Below, piece after piece: positions 1 to 8,164 of a stretch of 64,000 nt of DNA. Both the position numbers and the translations under genes were made by a program. The notes beneath the pieces were generated by a model. The model made no database searches. It was not told the origin of the DNA and saw only the letters and a list, made by a program, of their open reading frames with translations. How positions within the stretch are numbered: position 1 is the first letter of the stretch; each line of letters begins with the position of its first letter. This DNA is from Burkholderiales bacterium (GTDB lineage Bacteria > Pseudomonadota > Gammaproteobacteria > Burkholderiales > Burkholderiaceae_C). Location: NCBI GenBank assembly GCA_003241965.1, contig QBMB01000006.1:1-64000 (forward strand). The letters run 5' to 3'.

Positions 1-89
1 CCCGACTGCTGCCCAAGCGCACCCGGGTTTTCATCGATTTCATCCGCCTGGAACTCAAGGGCCTCGAGCCCGGAAAAAACCCACCATGA
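1..89 (+). CDS. C-terminal fragment, probably of a LysR-type regulator (cut by window start)
   Basis: An open frame runs in from the left edge and stops at TGA 87-89. It reads RLLPKRTRVFIDFIRLEL followed by about ten residues. The pattern LLPKR-RVFIDF-RL is typical of the last helix of LysR-type transcriptional regulators, which is the only basis for the call. Its stop overlaps the start of the glutathione reductase gene (ATGA at 86-89), so the two are probably co-transcribed and translationally coupled. The DNA-binding domain lies outside the window, so the family assignment is tentative. Confidence 0.5.
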   Translation, partial: RLLPKRTRVFIDFIRLELKGLEPGKNPP

Positions 90-1492
90 CCACAACTTTC
101 GACTTTGACCTTTTCGTGATCGGCGGCGGCAGCGGCGGCGTGCGCGCCGCTCGCATGGCCGCGCAGCGCGGCGCGCGCGTGGCGTTGGCCGACGTGCTGG
201 GCACCGACGGCCTGGGGGGCACCTGCGTGAACGTGGGCTGCATTCCGAAGAAGCTCTACAGCTATGCGGCGCACTACAGCGAGGGCTTTGAAGAGTCGCA
301 CGGCTTCGGGTGGGAAGGTGAAAAACCGGTCCTCAACTGGACCACACTCAAGACCAACCGCGCGAAGGAAATCGGCCGTCTCAACGGCATCTACGGCAAC
401 CTGCTCACTGGCTCGGGCGTGACGGTGTTCGACGCCTTCGCAAGCCTCACCGGCCCGCACGGCATTGCCTTGGCCACACTGAACGCCGACGGCTCACCTG
501 GCCACCGGGACGTCACCGCGAAACACATCCTGATTGCCACCGGCGGCACGCCGCACGTGCCGCATTTTGTGGGGCGTGAACACGCCATCACCTCCAACGA
601 CATCTTCGATCTGGAGCCCTTCCCGCAGCGGCTGCTGGTGGTGGGCGGCGGCTACATCGCGAGTGAATTCGCCTCCATCTTCAACGGCCTGGGCTCGAAG
701 GTCACCCAGCTCTACCGCGGCGAACAGATCCTGCGCGGCTTCGACGACGAGATCCGCCAATTCGTGGCTGGCGAGATGCGCAAGGCCGGCGTGGACTTGC
801 GCCTGAAGGCCGACGTGGTGGACATCCGCAAGACCGCAGACGGCCTGCGCGTGGAGTGCGAAGGCGGTGCTGTGGTCATGGCCGATGCCGTGCTCTACGC
901 CACCGGGCGCGTGCCCAACGTGAAGGACCTCGGTCTGGACACCGTGGGCGTGGCCCAGGGCGGTCAGGGTGAGGTGATCGTGGACGAGCACTACCGCACC
1001 AACGTGCCGTCGGTGTTCGCCGTGGGCGACGTGACCAACCGCGTACAGCTCACGCCGGTGGCACTGGGCGAAGCCATGGTGGTGGTGGACCAGCTCTTCG
1101 GCCCCGCTGCAGGCAAGGCGCCGCGCAGCATGGACTACGAGTTCATCCCCACCGCCGTGTTCACCCACCCGAGCATCGGCACTGTGGGGCACAGCGAACA
1201 GGCCGCGCGCGAGAAATTCGGCGCCGTGACCATCTTTCGCAGCGAGTTCAAAGCGCTCAAGCACACGCTCTCGGGCAGCACCGAGCGCACTTTGATGAAG
1301 CTGGTGGTGGACACCGCGAGCGACCGCGTGGTGGGCCTGCACATGGTGGGCGCCGAAGCGGGCGAGATCGTGCAGGGCTTTGCGGTGGCCATGAAAGCGG
1401 GTGCCACCAAGGCGGTGTTCGACAGCACCATCGGCATCCACCCCACCGCTGCTGAGGAGTTCGTGACCATGCGCGAGCCTGTGAAGGCTTGA
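86..1492 (+). CDS. gor: Glutathione-disulfide reductase
   Basis: A 468-aa FAD-dependent pyridine nucleotide-disulfide oxidoreductase, predicted to reduce GSSG to GSH with NADPH in the cytoplasm. Visible landmarks are the FAD-binding GGGSGG (residues 13-18), the redox-active CVNVGC pair (C47/C52) followed by IPKKL, a second dinucleotide fold GGGYIASEF for NADPH, the ATGRVPN and GDVTNR FAD segments, and the C-terminal HPTAAEE dimer-interface catalytic His (H452/E457). Length is normal for the family. The active-site context GGTCVNVGCIPKK favours glutathione reductase over mercuric or dihydrolipoamide reductases, although trypanothione-like relatives share it. The start ATG overlaps the preceding stop, as expected for an operon. 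Confidence 0.93.
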   Translation: MTTTFDFDLFVIGGGSGGVRAARMAAQRGARVALADVLGTDGLGGTCVNVGCIPKKLYSYAAHYSEGFEESHGFGWEGEKPVLNWTTLKTNRAKEIGRLNGIYGNLLTGSGVTVFDAFASLTGPHGIALATLNADGSPGHRDVTAKHILIATGGTPHVPHFVGREHAITSNDIFDLEPFPQRLLVVGGGYIASEFASIFNGLGSKVTQLYRGEQILRGFDDEIRQFVAGEMRKAGVDLRLKADVVDIRKTADGLRVECEGGAVVMADAVLYATGRVPNVKDLGLDTVGVAQGGQGEVIVDEHYRTNVPSVFAVGDVTNRVQLTPVALGEAMVVVDQLFGPAAGKAPRSMDYEFIPTAVFTHPSIGTVGHSEQAAREKFGAVTIFRSEFKALKHTLSGSTERTLMKLVVDTASDRVVGLHMVGAEAGEIVQGFAVAMKAGATKAVFDSTIGIHPTAAEEFVTMREPVKA

Positions 1493-1500
1493 AACAATTC

Positions 1501-1550
1501 CGTTCGCCCTGAGCTCGGCCTGTCCTGAGCCTGTCGAAGGATCGAAGGGC
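1501..1550. repeat. Dispersed intergenic repeat (CCTGAGCCTGTCGAAGG family)
   Basis: The gap between gor and the convergent MgtC-like gene contains CGTTCGCCCTGAGC followed by CCTGAGCCTGTCGAAGG and GAAGGGC. The same core, TTCGACAGGCTCAGG, occurs in both orientations at 47476-47550. This type of short dispersed repeat is common in Comamonadaceae intergenic DNA. Its function is not visible from the sequence. Confidence 0.6.
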
Positions 1551-1572
1551 TCTCGTGGTGCCACCCACAGCT

Positions 1573-2814
1573 TCACAGCACGAAGAGCAACCCCATCACC
1601 AACGCCGTGTGCCCCCACAACCCGGGCAAGAACCACAGCGCGTAAGACCGCCCGCCCACCAGCGAAGCGGTCACGCTCTTGCTCAGCGCGTGCACCGCCA
1701 GCGCGCCCATCACCGCCTGGTGACCAATGGGCGCGGGCGGCCCCGAGGTGAACACCGCCGCCAGCGCTGAATGCAGGTCGGCCAGGGCGCCCAGCAGGCT
1801 GCCCACGATCAGGCCAGCCTCGCCCAGCCACAGCGTGAGCGCGTACACCAGCGCCTGTATGCCCGCCAGCAAGGCCGCCACGGCGACAGCGCCCTTCAGG
1901 CTGAACATGCGTTCGTCGTCTGCCGCTGCAGCGGGTACCGCTTCAGACGGTGCACCGCGCACCAGCCACAACCCCCACAGCAGTGCCAACGCTGCACCGG
2001 CCAGCGCCGGCAGCGCCAGGTGCCCCAGCCAGGCCGGCTGCACCGCGAAGGCCACCAGCAGCAACTGCAGCAAGGTCGACACACAGCTGAGCAGCGCACC
2101 CCCGGCCATCAGCCGCGCACCGCTGCGGCCCTCGCGCACGGCCAGACCCAACGTGGCGATGGTGGCCGTGCTCGACACAAACCCCGAGGCCAACGCCGAG
2201 AGCGCGACCGCGTGCTGCGCCTGCAGCAGCCGGCGCGCCAGGTGAGCAGCGGCCTGCACGCCCAGCAGCAAGGCCAACAACTGAACGATGACATGCGGGT
2301 TGAGCGTGTTGCCCCACAAGGGCCGATCGGGCACCATCGGCAGGGCCAGCAGCACCAACGCCGCGAGCAGGATGCCGTCTCGCAGCTCGGCCGGTCGCAG
2401 CCATTGACGCGCAAACCCGTGCAGGCGCTCGCGAGCCGCGAGCATGGCCGTGAGCCCGACCGCCAGGCCGGCAGCCAGCGGCAGGCTCCACTGGCACAGC
2501 ACGCCGATCAAGTAGGTGAGCAGCAGGGCCACCTCGGTGGTCACACCCGGGTCGTCCGAGCGGTCGCGAAAGTAAGCCACCACCGCCAACGCCGCCACGA
2601 ACACCGCGCCCGCCACCACCACGCCGTCGATCTGGGTGAGCGCCGCAGCCGCGCCCGTCACGCAGGTGAGGGCAAAGGTGCGCAGACCCGCCAGCGCCCT
2701 GCCCGGCCCAACCCCCTTGCGGCGCTCGCGCTCGATGCCGATCAACAGCCCACAACCCAGCGCTGCGGCCAGTGTGGCGGCCGCCTGGGGCAGATCGGGA
2801 ATGGTGAGGGTCAT
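1573..2814 (-). CDS. MgtC/SapB-type membrane protein with DUF4010 domain
   Basis: A 413-aa very hydrophobic protein with about ten predicted membrane segments. The N-terminal part contains GCGLLIGIERERRKG, the hallmark start of MgtC/SapB proteins, and the C-terminal half (VIVQLLALLLGVQ, SGFVSSTATIATLGLAVREG) matches the DUF4010 module. Proteins of this two-module architecture are uncharacterised inner-membrane proteins; a link to magnesium homeostasis is only by family name. The start is the first ATG giving a cytoplasmic/periplasmic N-terminus directly before the first membrane segment. It is divergent from amn, whose ATG is 43 bp away, and convergent with gor. Confidence 0.8.
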   Translation of the reverse strand: MTLTIPDLPQAAATLAAALGCGLLIGIERERRKGVGPGRALAGLRTFALTCVTGAAAALTQIDGVVVAGAVFVAALAVVAYFRDRSDDPGVTTEVALLLTYLIGVLCQWSLPLAAGLAVGLTAMLAARERLHGFARQWLRPAELRDGILLAALVLLALPMVPDRPLWGNTLNPHVIVQLLALLLGVQAAAHLARRLLQAQHAVALSALASGFVSSTATIATLGLAVREGRSGARLMAGGALLSCVSTLLQLLLVAFAVQPAWLGHLALPALAGAALALLWGLWLVRGAPSEAVPAAAADDERMFSLKGAVAVAALLAGIQALVYALTLWLGEAGLIVGSLLGALADLHSALAAVFTSGPPAPIGHQAVMGALAVHALSKSVTASLVGGRSYALWFLPGLWGHTALVMGLLFVL

Positions 2815-2856
2815 CGTGTCATGTGGGTTCGTCGGTGCAGCGCCACAATACGCCCC

Positions 2857-4359
2857 ATGCACAAGACACCCGACTTTACCGCTCCGATCTTTCTCAGCGA
2901 CCCGGCTGCCGCCCTGCTCCAGGTGCAACGGATCTACCACGACAACGTGGAATTCCTGCGCCAGGCCATGCGCGACTTTGTGGGCGGCGGCGACTTCACC
3001 CAGGCCCGCGTGCGCGCCTGTTACCCCTATGTGAGGCTGCACACCCACAGCGTCTCGCGCCAGGGCAGCAGCAACCTGCCGGTGAGCCGCCTGAGCTACG
3101 GCTTCGTGGCTGGCCCGGGCCGCTTCGAGACCACACTCACCCGCCCCGATCTGTACGCCGAGTACTACCTGGAGCAGTTCCGTCTGCTGCTGGCCAACCA
3201 CGGCGGCGAACTCGAGGTGGGCACCGGCACGCAGCCCATTCCGATCCACTTTTCGTTCGCCGAACACGACCACGTGGAAGGCAGCCTGGACATGGCGCGC
3301 CGCGCCCTCATGCGCGACGTGTTTGATTTGCCCGACCTCACCGCCATGGACGACGGTATTGCCAACGGCACGCACGAGCCCCGGCCCGGCGAGGCGCACC
3401 CACTCTCGCTGTTCACCGCCCCGCGCGTGGACTACTCGCTGCAGCGCCTGCGCCACTACACCGGCACCGCGCCCGAGTGGTTCCAGAACTTCGTGCTGTT
3501 CACCAACTACCAGTTCTACATCGACGAGTTCATCAAACTCGGCCACGCCGAGATGGCCAAGCCCGACAGCGAATACATCGCCTTCGTCGAACCCGGCAAC
3601 GTGGTGATGCGCCGCACCGGGCTGAGCGCCATGCCGGGCGACGAGCTCGGCCACGCGCCGCCGCGCCTGCCGCAGATGCCGGGCTACCACCTCATGCGCG
3701 CCGACCGCAGCGGCATCACCATGGTCAACATTGGCGTGGGCCCGGCCAACGCAAAGACCATCACCGACCACATCGCCGTGCTGCGCCCGCACGCCTGGCT
3801 CATGCTGGGCCACTGCGCCGGCCTGCGCACCAACCAGCAGCTGGGCGACTACGTGCTGGCCCACGCGTATGTGCGCGAAGACCACGTGCTCGACGAAGAA
3901 CTGCCGCTGTGGGTGCCCATCCCCGCGCTGGCCGAGATCCAGCTGGCGCTGGAAGCCGCGGTGGCCGACGTGACCGGCGTGCCGCCGCACGAGCTCAAGC
4001 GCATCATGCGCACCGGCACCGTGGCCAGCACCGACAACCGCAACTGGGAACTGCTGCCCGACAACAAGCCGCAACGCCGGTTTTCACAATCGCGCGCCGT
4101 GGCGCTCGACATGGAAAGCGCCACCATCGCTGCCAACGGTTTCCGCTTCCGCGTGCCCTACGGCACCCTGCTCTGCGTGAGTGACAAACCCCTGCACGGC
4201 GAGATCAAGCTGCCCGGCATGGCCAACCACTTCTACCGCGAGCGGGTCGACCAACACCTGCGCATCGGCATCCGCGCCATCGACATCCTGCGCGAAGGCG
4301 GGCCAGACCAGTTGCACAGCCGCAAGTTGCGGAGTTTTGCTGAAGTTGCGTTTCAGTGA
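2857..4359 (+). CDS. amn: AMP nucleosidase
   Basis: A 500-aa cytoplasmic enzyme predicted to hydrolyse AMP to adenine and ribose-5-phosphate, a step in purine salvage and adenylate-pool control. The N-terminal half carries the Amn-specific regulatory domain (YPYVRLHTHSVSRQ, SYGFVAGPGRFETTLTRPD) and the C-terminal half is a nucleoside-phosphorylase-like fold (NIGVGPANAKTITDH, LMLGHCAGLR, ALDMESATIAANG with the Asp/Glu pair). Length and order of motifs match the enterobacterial enzyme. The ATG chosen is the first one after the divergent MgtC-like promoter gap and gives the expected N-terminus. It has its own transcription unit; a palindrome lies 20 bp after the stop. Confidence 0.93.
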   Translation: MHKTPDFTAPIFLSDPAAALLQVQRIYHDNVEFLRQAMRDFVGGGDFTQARVRACYPYVRLHTHSVSRQGSSNLPVSRLSYGFVAGPGRFETTLTRPDLYAEYYLEQFRLLLANHGGELEVGTGTQPIPIHFSFAEHDHVEGSLDMARRALMRDVFDLPDLTAMDDGIANGTHEPRPGEAHPLSLFTAPRVDYSLQRLRHYTGTAPEWFQNFVLFTNYQFYIDEFIKLGHAEMAKPDSEYIAFVEPGNVVMRRTGLSAMPGDELGHAPPRLPQMPGYHLMRADRSGITMVNIGVGPANAKTITDHIAVLRPHAWLMLGHCAGLRTNQQLGDYVLAHAYVREDHVLDEELPLWVPIPALAEIQLALEAAVADVTGVPPHELKRIMRTGTVASTDNRNWELLPDNKPQRRFSQSRAVALDMESATIAANGFRFRVPYGTLLCVSDKPLHGEIKLPGMANHFYRERVDQHLRIGIRAIDILREGGPDQLHSRKLRSFAEVAFQ

Positions 4360-4378
4360 GTGTTGTTCAGTTGATTCG

Positions 4379-4410
4379 GTCAAAAATGCTCTGATAAGAG
4401 CATTTTTGAC
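4379..4410. promoter_or_regulatory. 14-bp-arm palindrome containing TGCTCT-N4-AGAGCA (candidate HipB operator or bidirectional terminator)
   Basis: Arms 4379-4392 and 4397-4410 are perfectly complementary around the spacer GATA. The core TGCTCT-N4-AGAGCA recurs 125 bp downstream immediately before hipB, which suggests a second operator of the same regulator. The flanking A5/T5 tracts also let it work as a weak bidirectional terminator after amn; the two roles are not exclusive. Confidence 0.55.
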
Positions 4411-4459
4411 GATACCTTCGCCCGTCTCCTCAGAATTGATCTCAAAGGAGCACACACAA

Positions 4460-4485
4460 CGATTTGATCCCAAAAGATCAAATCG
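4460..4485. promoter_or_regulatory. Perfect inverted repeat CGATTTGATC-N6-GATCAAATCG
   Basis: Ten-base arms at 4460-4469 and 4476-4485 with a 6-bp spacer, in the A/T-rich hipB upstream region. It does not share the TGCTCT core of its two neighbours, so if it is an operator it may be bound by another protein. Confidence 0.45.
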
Positions 4486-4514
4486 TGAGTTTCTTTAAAC
4501 ATATCTGCGTAAAA

Positions 4515-4530
4515 TGCTCTCACGAGAGCA
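4515..4530. promoter_or_regulatory. hipB-proximal operator TGCTCT-N4-AGAGCA
   Basis: A 16-bp palindrome overlapping a -10-like TAAAAT (4510-4515) and ending 5 bp before the hipB ATG, so a bound repressor would block both promoter and ribosome binding. It shares its half-sites and spacing with the palindrome at 4379-4410. HipB-type repressors autoregulate from paired palindromic operators, so this is the natural candidate site. Confidence 0.6.
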
Positions 4531-4535
4531 AAGGC

Positions 4536-4787
4536 ATGCAGATCACACCCGACACCCTGTCCGACCTGGCCCAAGGGCTCATCACCGAACGCAAGCGACA
4601 AGGGCTGTCGCGCGCGCAGGCCGCAGCCGTCTGCAATGTGAGCACCTCCTTCATTCGAGACGCCGAAAGCGACCCGGGCGCCTGTTCGTTGGCGCTCCTG
4701 CTCAGGCTCACGCGCGGGCTGGGCATTCAACTCCAGGCCACACACTGGAGTACCGACACCGAACAGTTTCCCGAGGTTGAGCCGTGA
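4536..4787 (+). CDS. hipB: HipB-like XRE-family antitoxin/repressor
   Basis: An 83-aa protein with an XRE-type helix-turn-helix at about residues 10-60 (LAQGLITERKRQGLSRAQAA, then VSTSFIRDAESDPGACSLALLLRLTRGLG). The size, the HTH and the immediate coupling to a HipA kinase identify it as the HipB partner, which neutralises HipA and represses the operon. Its stop TGA is embedded in the GTGA start of hipA. The start was chosen as the ATG just after the TGCTCT palindrome; a longer frame exists upstream but would run through the operator region. Confidence 0.85.
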   Translation: MQITPDTLSDLAQGLITERKRQGLSRAQAAAVCNVSTSFIRDAESDPGACSLALLLRLTRGLGIQLQATHWSTDTEQFPEVEP

Positions 4788-6046
4788 TCCGCCTGCGCGT
4801 GTGGGCCAACGTGCGCCCCATGGGCTGGTTTGGACATGCTGCGGGCGAGTTCTTCTTTGAGTACGACCTGCAATGGCTGAACCAGCCAGGCGCCTTCGTG
4901 CTGGCTCCCCAATTCGCTCTGGGCTCTGGCGCGTTCACCGGCGCCCTGGTTCGCAGCTACTTTGAAAACCTCTTGCCCGAGGGAGAGGCCCTGGACGATG
5001 TGATGCAGGCGCTGGCGCTGCGCGATGCGGCTCCGTTCGAACTGCTGGGGCGTTTGGGTCGGGAATTGCCTGGCGTGATTTCGCTGCTGCCCGAAGGCGC
5101 TCAGCCTTCCGCAGAGCAGCAATATGCAGCACTGCCGTTCGACGTGTTGAGCAGTCGTCTACGCAGCCAGCAACCGCTGCTGGTCTCCAACAAATACACC
5201 ACGATGTCACTGGCCGGTGCGCAGGAAAAAATGGGGCTGCGTTTTGACGCGCGACGTCAACTGTTGTCTGAGAGTGTGGGTACTTCCCCGTCCACACACA
5301 TCCTCAAACCCGACACGCGCCAGAGGCGCTACCAGCCCAGCGCCGTCAACGAATACGCCTGTATGACGCTGGCGCGTGCGCTCAAGCTGCCGGTGCCTGC
5401 CGTGTGGCTGCTGCGGGTGCCGCAGGCGGCGTATGTGGTGGAGCGCTACGACCGCACCGATGTGGCCGGCAACATCGTGGCGCTGCACCAATTCGACGGC
5501 TGCCAACTGCTGGGCCACGGCAGCGGCTGGAAGTACCAGCGTCAGGGTGGACTGGTGAGCATTCCGAAGCTGGTGAGTGCACTGCGCGCCCTGCCGGTGC
5601 GCGGTGCCGACATGCTGCAGTTGCAGCGCTGGGTGATGTTCAATTATCTGATCGGCAACGCCGACGCTCACGCCAAGAACCTGTCGGTGCTGATCGGTCA
5701 CAACGGCTACCGGCTCGCGCCGTTCTACGACCTGCTGTGTGTCCGGGTCTACGGCGACGACGCCTTGGCGCTGTACATCGGCGACGAAGACCGTTTTGAT
5801 GCGGTGGGCGCCCATTCGTGGGAGGGGCTGTGCGCCGACTGCGGCTTTGGTTTCGCCCCTCTCATGCTCGAATTCCGTCGCATGGCGCAGGCCCTCATGC
5901 CAGCCTGGATCAAGGTGCGTGATCGCGTGGCCAGCGAACCGGGCATCACGGGCGAAGAACAAAACCTGCTGTCAGGCATGACGCAGGTCTTCGAACAGCA
6001 TGCCGCGCATGCCCTCTCGATGACTGTGCGTCCCGCTCAAAGCTGA
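4784..6046 (+). CDS. hipA: HipA-family serine/threonine kinase toxin
   Basis: A 420-aa HipA-type kinase, close to the E. coli length of about 440. In E. coli HipA phosphorylates glutamyl-tRNA synthetase and induces persistence; the target here is unknown. The N-terminal HipA_N domain (RPMGWFGHAAGEFFFEYD) is followed by the catalytic HipA_C domain with an ATP-binding lysine region (THILKPD, K175), the catalytic loop GNADAHAKN (D294) and the metal-binding FYDLLC segment. Translation starts at GTG 4784, overlapping the hipB stop (GTGA), so stoichiometric coupled expression with the antitoxin is expected. The 3' end overlaps the convergent anti-sigma gene by 10 bp. The catalytic residues look intact, so an active toxin is likely. 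Confidence 0.9.
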   Translation: MIRLRVWANVRPMGWFGHAAGEFFFEYDLQWLNQPGAFVLAPQFALGSGAFTGALVRSYFENLLPEGEALDDVMQALALRDAAPFELLGRLGRELPGVISLLPEGAQPSAEQQYAALPFDVLSSRLRSQQPLLVSNKYTTMSLAGAQEKMGLRFDARRQLLSESVGTSPSTHILKPDTRQRRYQPSAVNEYACMTLARALKLPVPAVWLLRVPQAAYVVERYDRTDVAGNIVALHQFDGCQLLGHGSGWKYQRQGGLVSIPKLVSALRALPVRGADMLQLQRWVMFNYLIGNADAHAKNLSVLIGHNGYRLAPFYDLLCVRVYGDDALALYIGDEDRFDAVGAHSWEGLCADCGFGFAPLMLEFRRMAQALMPAWIKVRDRVASEPGITGEEQNLLSGMTQVFEQHAAHALSMTVRPAQS

Positions 6047-6741
6047 ACCGACCGCCCGATGAACTGGATCGGCCCGGTGGGCCGCCCGGTGGGCGAACCG
6101 TTGTAGGGCTCCACCGTGATCTCGAACAGCTGGTTGGGCTGGATCGGGGGGAGTTTGTCGAGCGGGATTTCGATCGGCTTTCCCGGCTCCACCAGGCCCA
6201 GCGACACGGGGGCCGTCCAGCCGTCGGCCTTGGTCCAGAACTGCAGCGAACGCTGCGCAGGCACCGGCTCGGGCGCCACGGGAATCAGCTTCAGGCGCTG
6301 CGGGCTGCTGGTTTGCACCAGCCAGCCGGGCGCAGTGCCTTGTGGCGCCACCAGCACGACCATGAACTGTGGGCGCGCAGGCGCGAACAGCCCCACTGTG
6401 GGCGCAATGGCCATGACGCTGGCGGCGGCAAAACCGGTGCCGGCAGCGAAGCGCCAGAAGGCCACGCTGTTCCACCACGAACTCAAACCGCCCCGGCGCA
6501 CGGCGGGCGCTGCACGAGGCTTGGCCGGCAAGCTGTTTTCAATGCGCTGCCACAGCGCGGGTGAAGGCTGCACCGGCTCCACGAGCTGCGTCAGCGGTTG
6601 CAGTTGTGTTTCCCACTGTTGAACGGCTGTGCGCAGCATCGCGTCACGCGGCAGGCGTTCTTCGACCTCGATGCGACGCCCGGCGGAGAGTGTGCCGAGC
6701 ACGTAGTCGGCGGCGAGTTGCTGCAAGGGGTCAAGGCTCAT
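6037..6741 (-). CDS. RskA-type anti-sigma factor (membrane-anchored)
   Basis: A 234-aa protein with an N-terminal cytoplasmic anti-sigma region (LAADYVLGTLSAGRRIEVEERL, about residues 9-30), one membrane segment around residues 96-119 and a C-terminal periplasmic RskA domain (about 120-234, with PGWLVQTSSPQRLKL and YNGSPTGRPTGPIQFIG). It lacks the HxxxCxxC zinc motif found in ZAS-type anti-sigma factors, as usual for the RskA group. The gene overlaps the upstream ECF sigma gene by ATGA, which is strong evidence that it binds and inhibits that sigma factor. The signal sensed is unknown. Confidence 0.85.
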   Translation of the reverse strand: MSLDPLQQLAADYVLGTLSAGRRIEVEERLPRDAMLRTAVQQWETQLQPLTQLVEPVQPSPALWQRIENSLPAKPRAAPAVRRGGLSSWWNSVAFWRFAAGTGFAAASVMAIAPTVGLFAPARPQFMVVLVAPQGTAPGWLVQTSSPQRLKLIPVAPEPVPAQRSLQFWTKADGWTAPVSLGLVEPGKPIEIPLDKLPPIQPNQLFEITVEPYNGSPTGRPTGPIQFIGRSVQL

Positions 6742-7304
6742 GCCAGGCACTCCTTGAGCGAGGCCATGCCGCGCCGGATCCACGCTTTCACCGAACCCAG
6801 CGGTGCGCTCAGGCGTTCGGCGATCTCGGCGTGGGTGCAGCCATCCAGGTAAGCCAGCAGCACGCAGTTGCGTTTGGCCACGTCCAGCCGTTCCAGGCAT
6901 TGGTCGAGCTGCCCCAGCGTGGAGCGCATGGAAAAGGCGTCGAGCATGTCGGGTGCGGCCTGGGGTTCGGCGTCTTGCAGATCATCGAGAAGTTCTTCGT
7001 CCACCGACACGGTGCGGGCACTGGCGCGCACCGCGCTCAAGGCACCGTTGCGCACGATGCTGCACATCCAACCTCGGCCTTCGCCGCGTGCGGGGTCGAA
7101 GCTGGAGGCGCGGGTCCAGATGGCCACGAAGGCGTCGTGCAACACGTCTTCGGCGGCAGCGCGGTCGCGCACGATGCGCAGGGCCACACCCATCAGGAAA
7201 CGGTTTTCGCGTTCGTAGAGGCGCCGCAGGGCGGCTTGATCGCCGCGGGCACAGGCAGCGAGCGCGGCGTTGTGGTCGAAAGACGAGGGTTCGATGGTGG
7301 GCAC
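6738..7304 (-). CDS. ECF RNA polymerase sigma factor (SigK/RpoE-like)
   Basis: A 188-aa sigma-70 family protein with region 2 (ALRRLYERENRFLMGVALRI, DVLHDAFVAIWTRA) and region 4 (LDVAKRNCVLLAYLDGCTHAEIAERLSAPLGSVKAWIRRG, whose helix-turn-helix covers about the last 40 residues). No region 3, as expected for ECF factors. The start is uncertain: GTG 7304 (reading VPTIEPSS) gives a family-sized product, while in-frame upstream codons extend into DNA that does not look coding. It is translationally coupled to the RskA-type anti-sigma downstream. The upstream gap holds an inverted GGCACCTC/GAGGTGCC pair at about 7340-7398 that may be part of its regulatory region. Confidence 0.85.
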   Translation of the reverse strand: MPTIEPSSFDHNAALAACARGDQAALRRLYERENRFLMGVALRIVRDRAAAEDVLHDAFVAIWTRASSFDPARGEGRGWMCSIVRNGALSAVRASARTVSVDEELLDDLQDAEPQAAPDMLDAFSMRSTLGQLDQCLERLDVAKRNCVLLAYLDGCTHAEIAERLSAPLGSVKAWIRRGMASLKECLA

Positions 7305-7450
7305 GGGCGTCGGTCGGACCAGCTGATCGATCGGACGCCGGGCACCTCTTGAATGAGATACCCGGCAGGGTTGTCGACCATCGTACCCGAGGTGCCTTGG
7401 GTGCCCCTTCACCCGGGTGGCCGGCGCCGTCTGACGCCGGCCAACGGACA

Positions 7451-7993
7451 TCAGACCGCCTTGTAGAAGATGTAGTCGGCCTGGTACTTCACGATCTGCT
7501 TGGCTCCCATGTTGGCAGCACCGCAGGCCATGGCTGGAGCCACACCACCCACAGTGGCAACGCGCTGGACATAGGTCACGTCGGTCATGGCGCCGCTGCC
7601 CATGGCGGGGTTGGCTTTCACGAGTTGCAGTGGAATGCTGCCGGCGGCGGCCGGGGCCACAGCCACTTGCGTGCCGGTGAACTTGGAGCCGTCGTTGCTC
7701 TGCCAGGTGGCGGGTGGACCATAGTAGGTGCCCACTTGTTTGCCCGAGCGGTCCATCAGCTTGGCATCGGGGCCGACGAACACCCATTCGAACTGGCCAG
7801 CCATGTCCTTTTTGGCGCGGCATTCGTAGGTGATGTCACCAGCACCCACGGTTTCCATGACGACCTTGTGGCCCATGGGCACCTGCACGGCGGCGGGCAG
7901 CATGGCCTGCGAATACATCATGGGCGCGGGGCCGGTGGCGCAGGCGGTCAGGGCGAGGGCGGCCGCGGCGGCCAGGGTGGACTTGATGATCAT
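7451..7993 (-). CDS. DUF3455 domain lipoprotein
   Basis: A 180-aa predicted lipoprotein. The signal sequence is short and alanine-rich with the lipobox LTAC (C18). The mature part matches the DUF3455 pattern (GHKVVMETVGAGDITYECR, then FEWVFVGPDAKLMDRSGKQVG and YYGPPATWQSNDGS), a domain of unknown function. No partner gene is obvious; it lies upstream of the sigma/anti-sigma pair on the same strand, with 146 bp between, so regulation by that ECF factor is conceivable but not shown. Frame and start (ATG with GGGGAAA-type purine stretch upstream) are clear. Confidence 0.8.
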   Translation of the reverse strand: MIIKSTLAAAAALALTACATGPAPMMYSQAMLPAAVQVPMGHKVVMETVGAGDITYECRAKKDMAGQFEWVFVGPDAKLMDRSGKQVGTYYGPPATWQSNDGSKFTGTQVAVAPAAAGSIPLQLVKANPAMGSGAMTDVTYVQRVATVGGVAPAMACGAANMGAKQIVKYQADYIFYKAV

Positions 7994-8164
7994 GGGGAAA
8001 CTCCAGATTGAGGTTGGGGGAACTTGAACAGCGAAAAACCAGTGGCTGTTGGAGGTACTACGCCCGAAGGCGGCATCTGGATGCACCTGGGTCAAAAAAA
8101 ACAGGCCGACTTTCGTGCGGTCCCGAACGGTGAGCACCGCCGGCTCTGCGTAAGCTGCGACCGC

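Noticed and set aside
1573..4074. Very long open frames antisense to amn, the acyl-CoA synthetase (32335-34857), the abm-type fusion and others
   Set aside because: In GC-rich DNA with G/C-biased third positions, antisense frames stay open; their translations are rich in His/Arg/Gly/Ala runs with no domain pattern, while the sense frames carry recognisable catalytic motifs.
4379..4410. Palindrome after amn as a plain terminator
   Set aside because: Possible, but the stem core repeats with identical half-sites and spacing at the hipB start, so an operator role explains more; kept as ambiguous.
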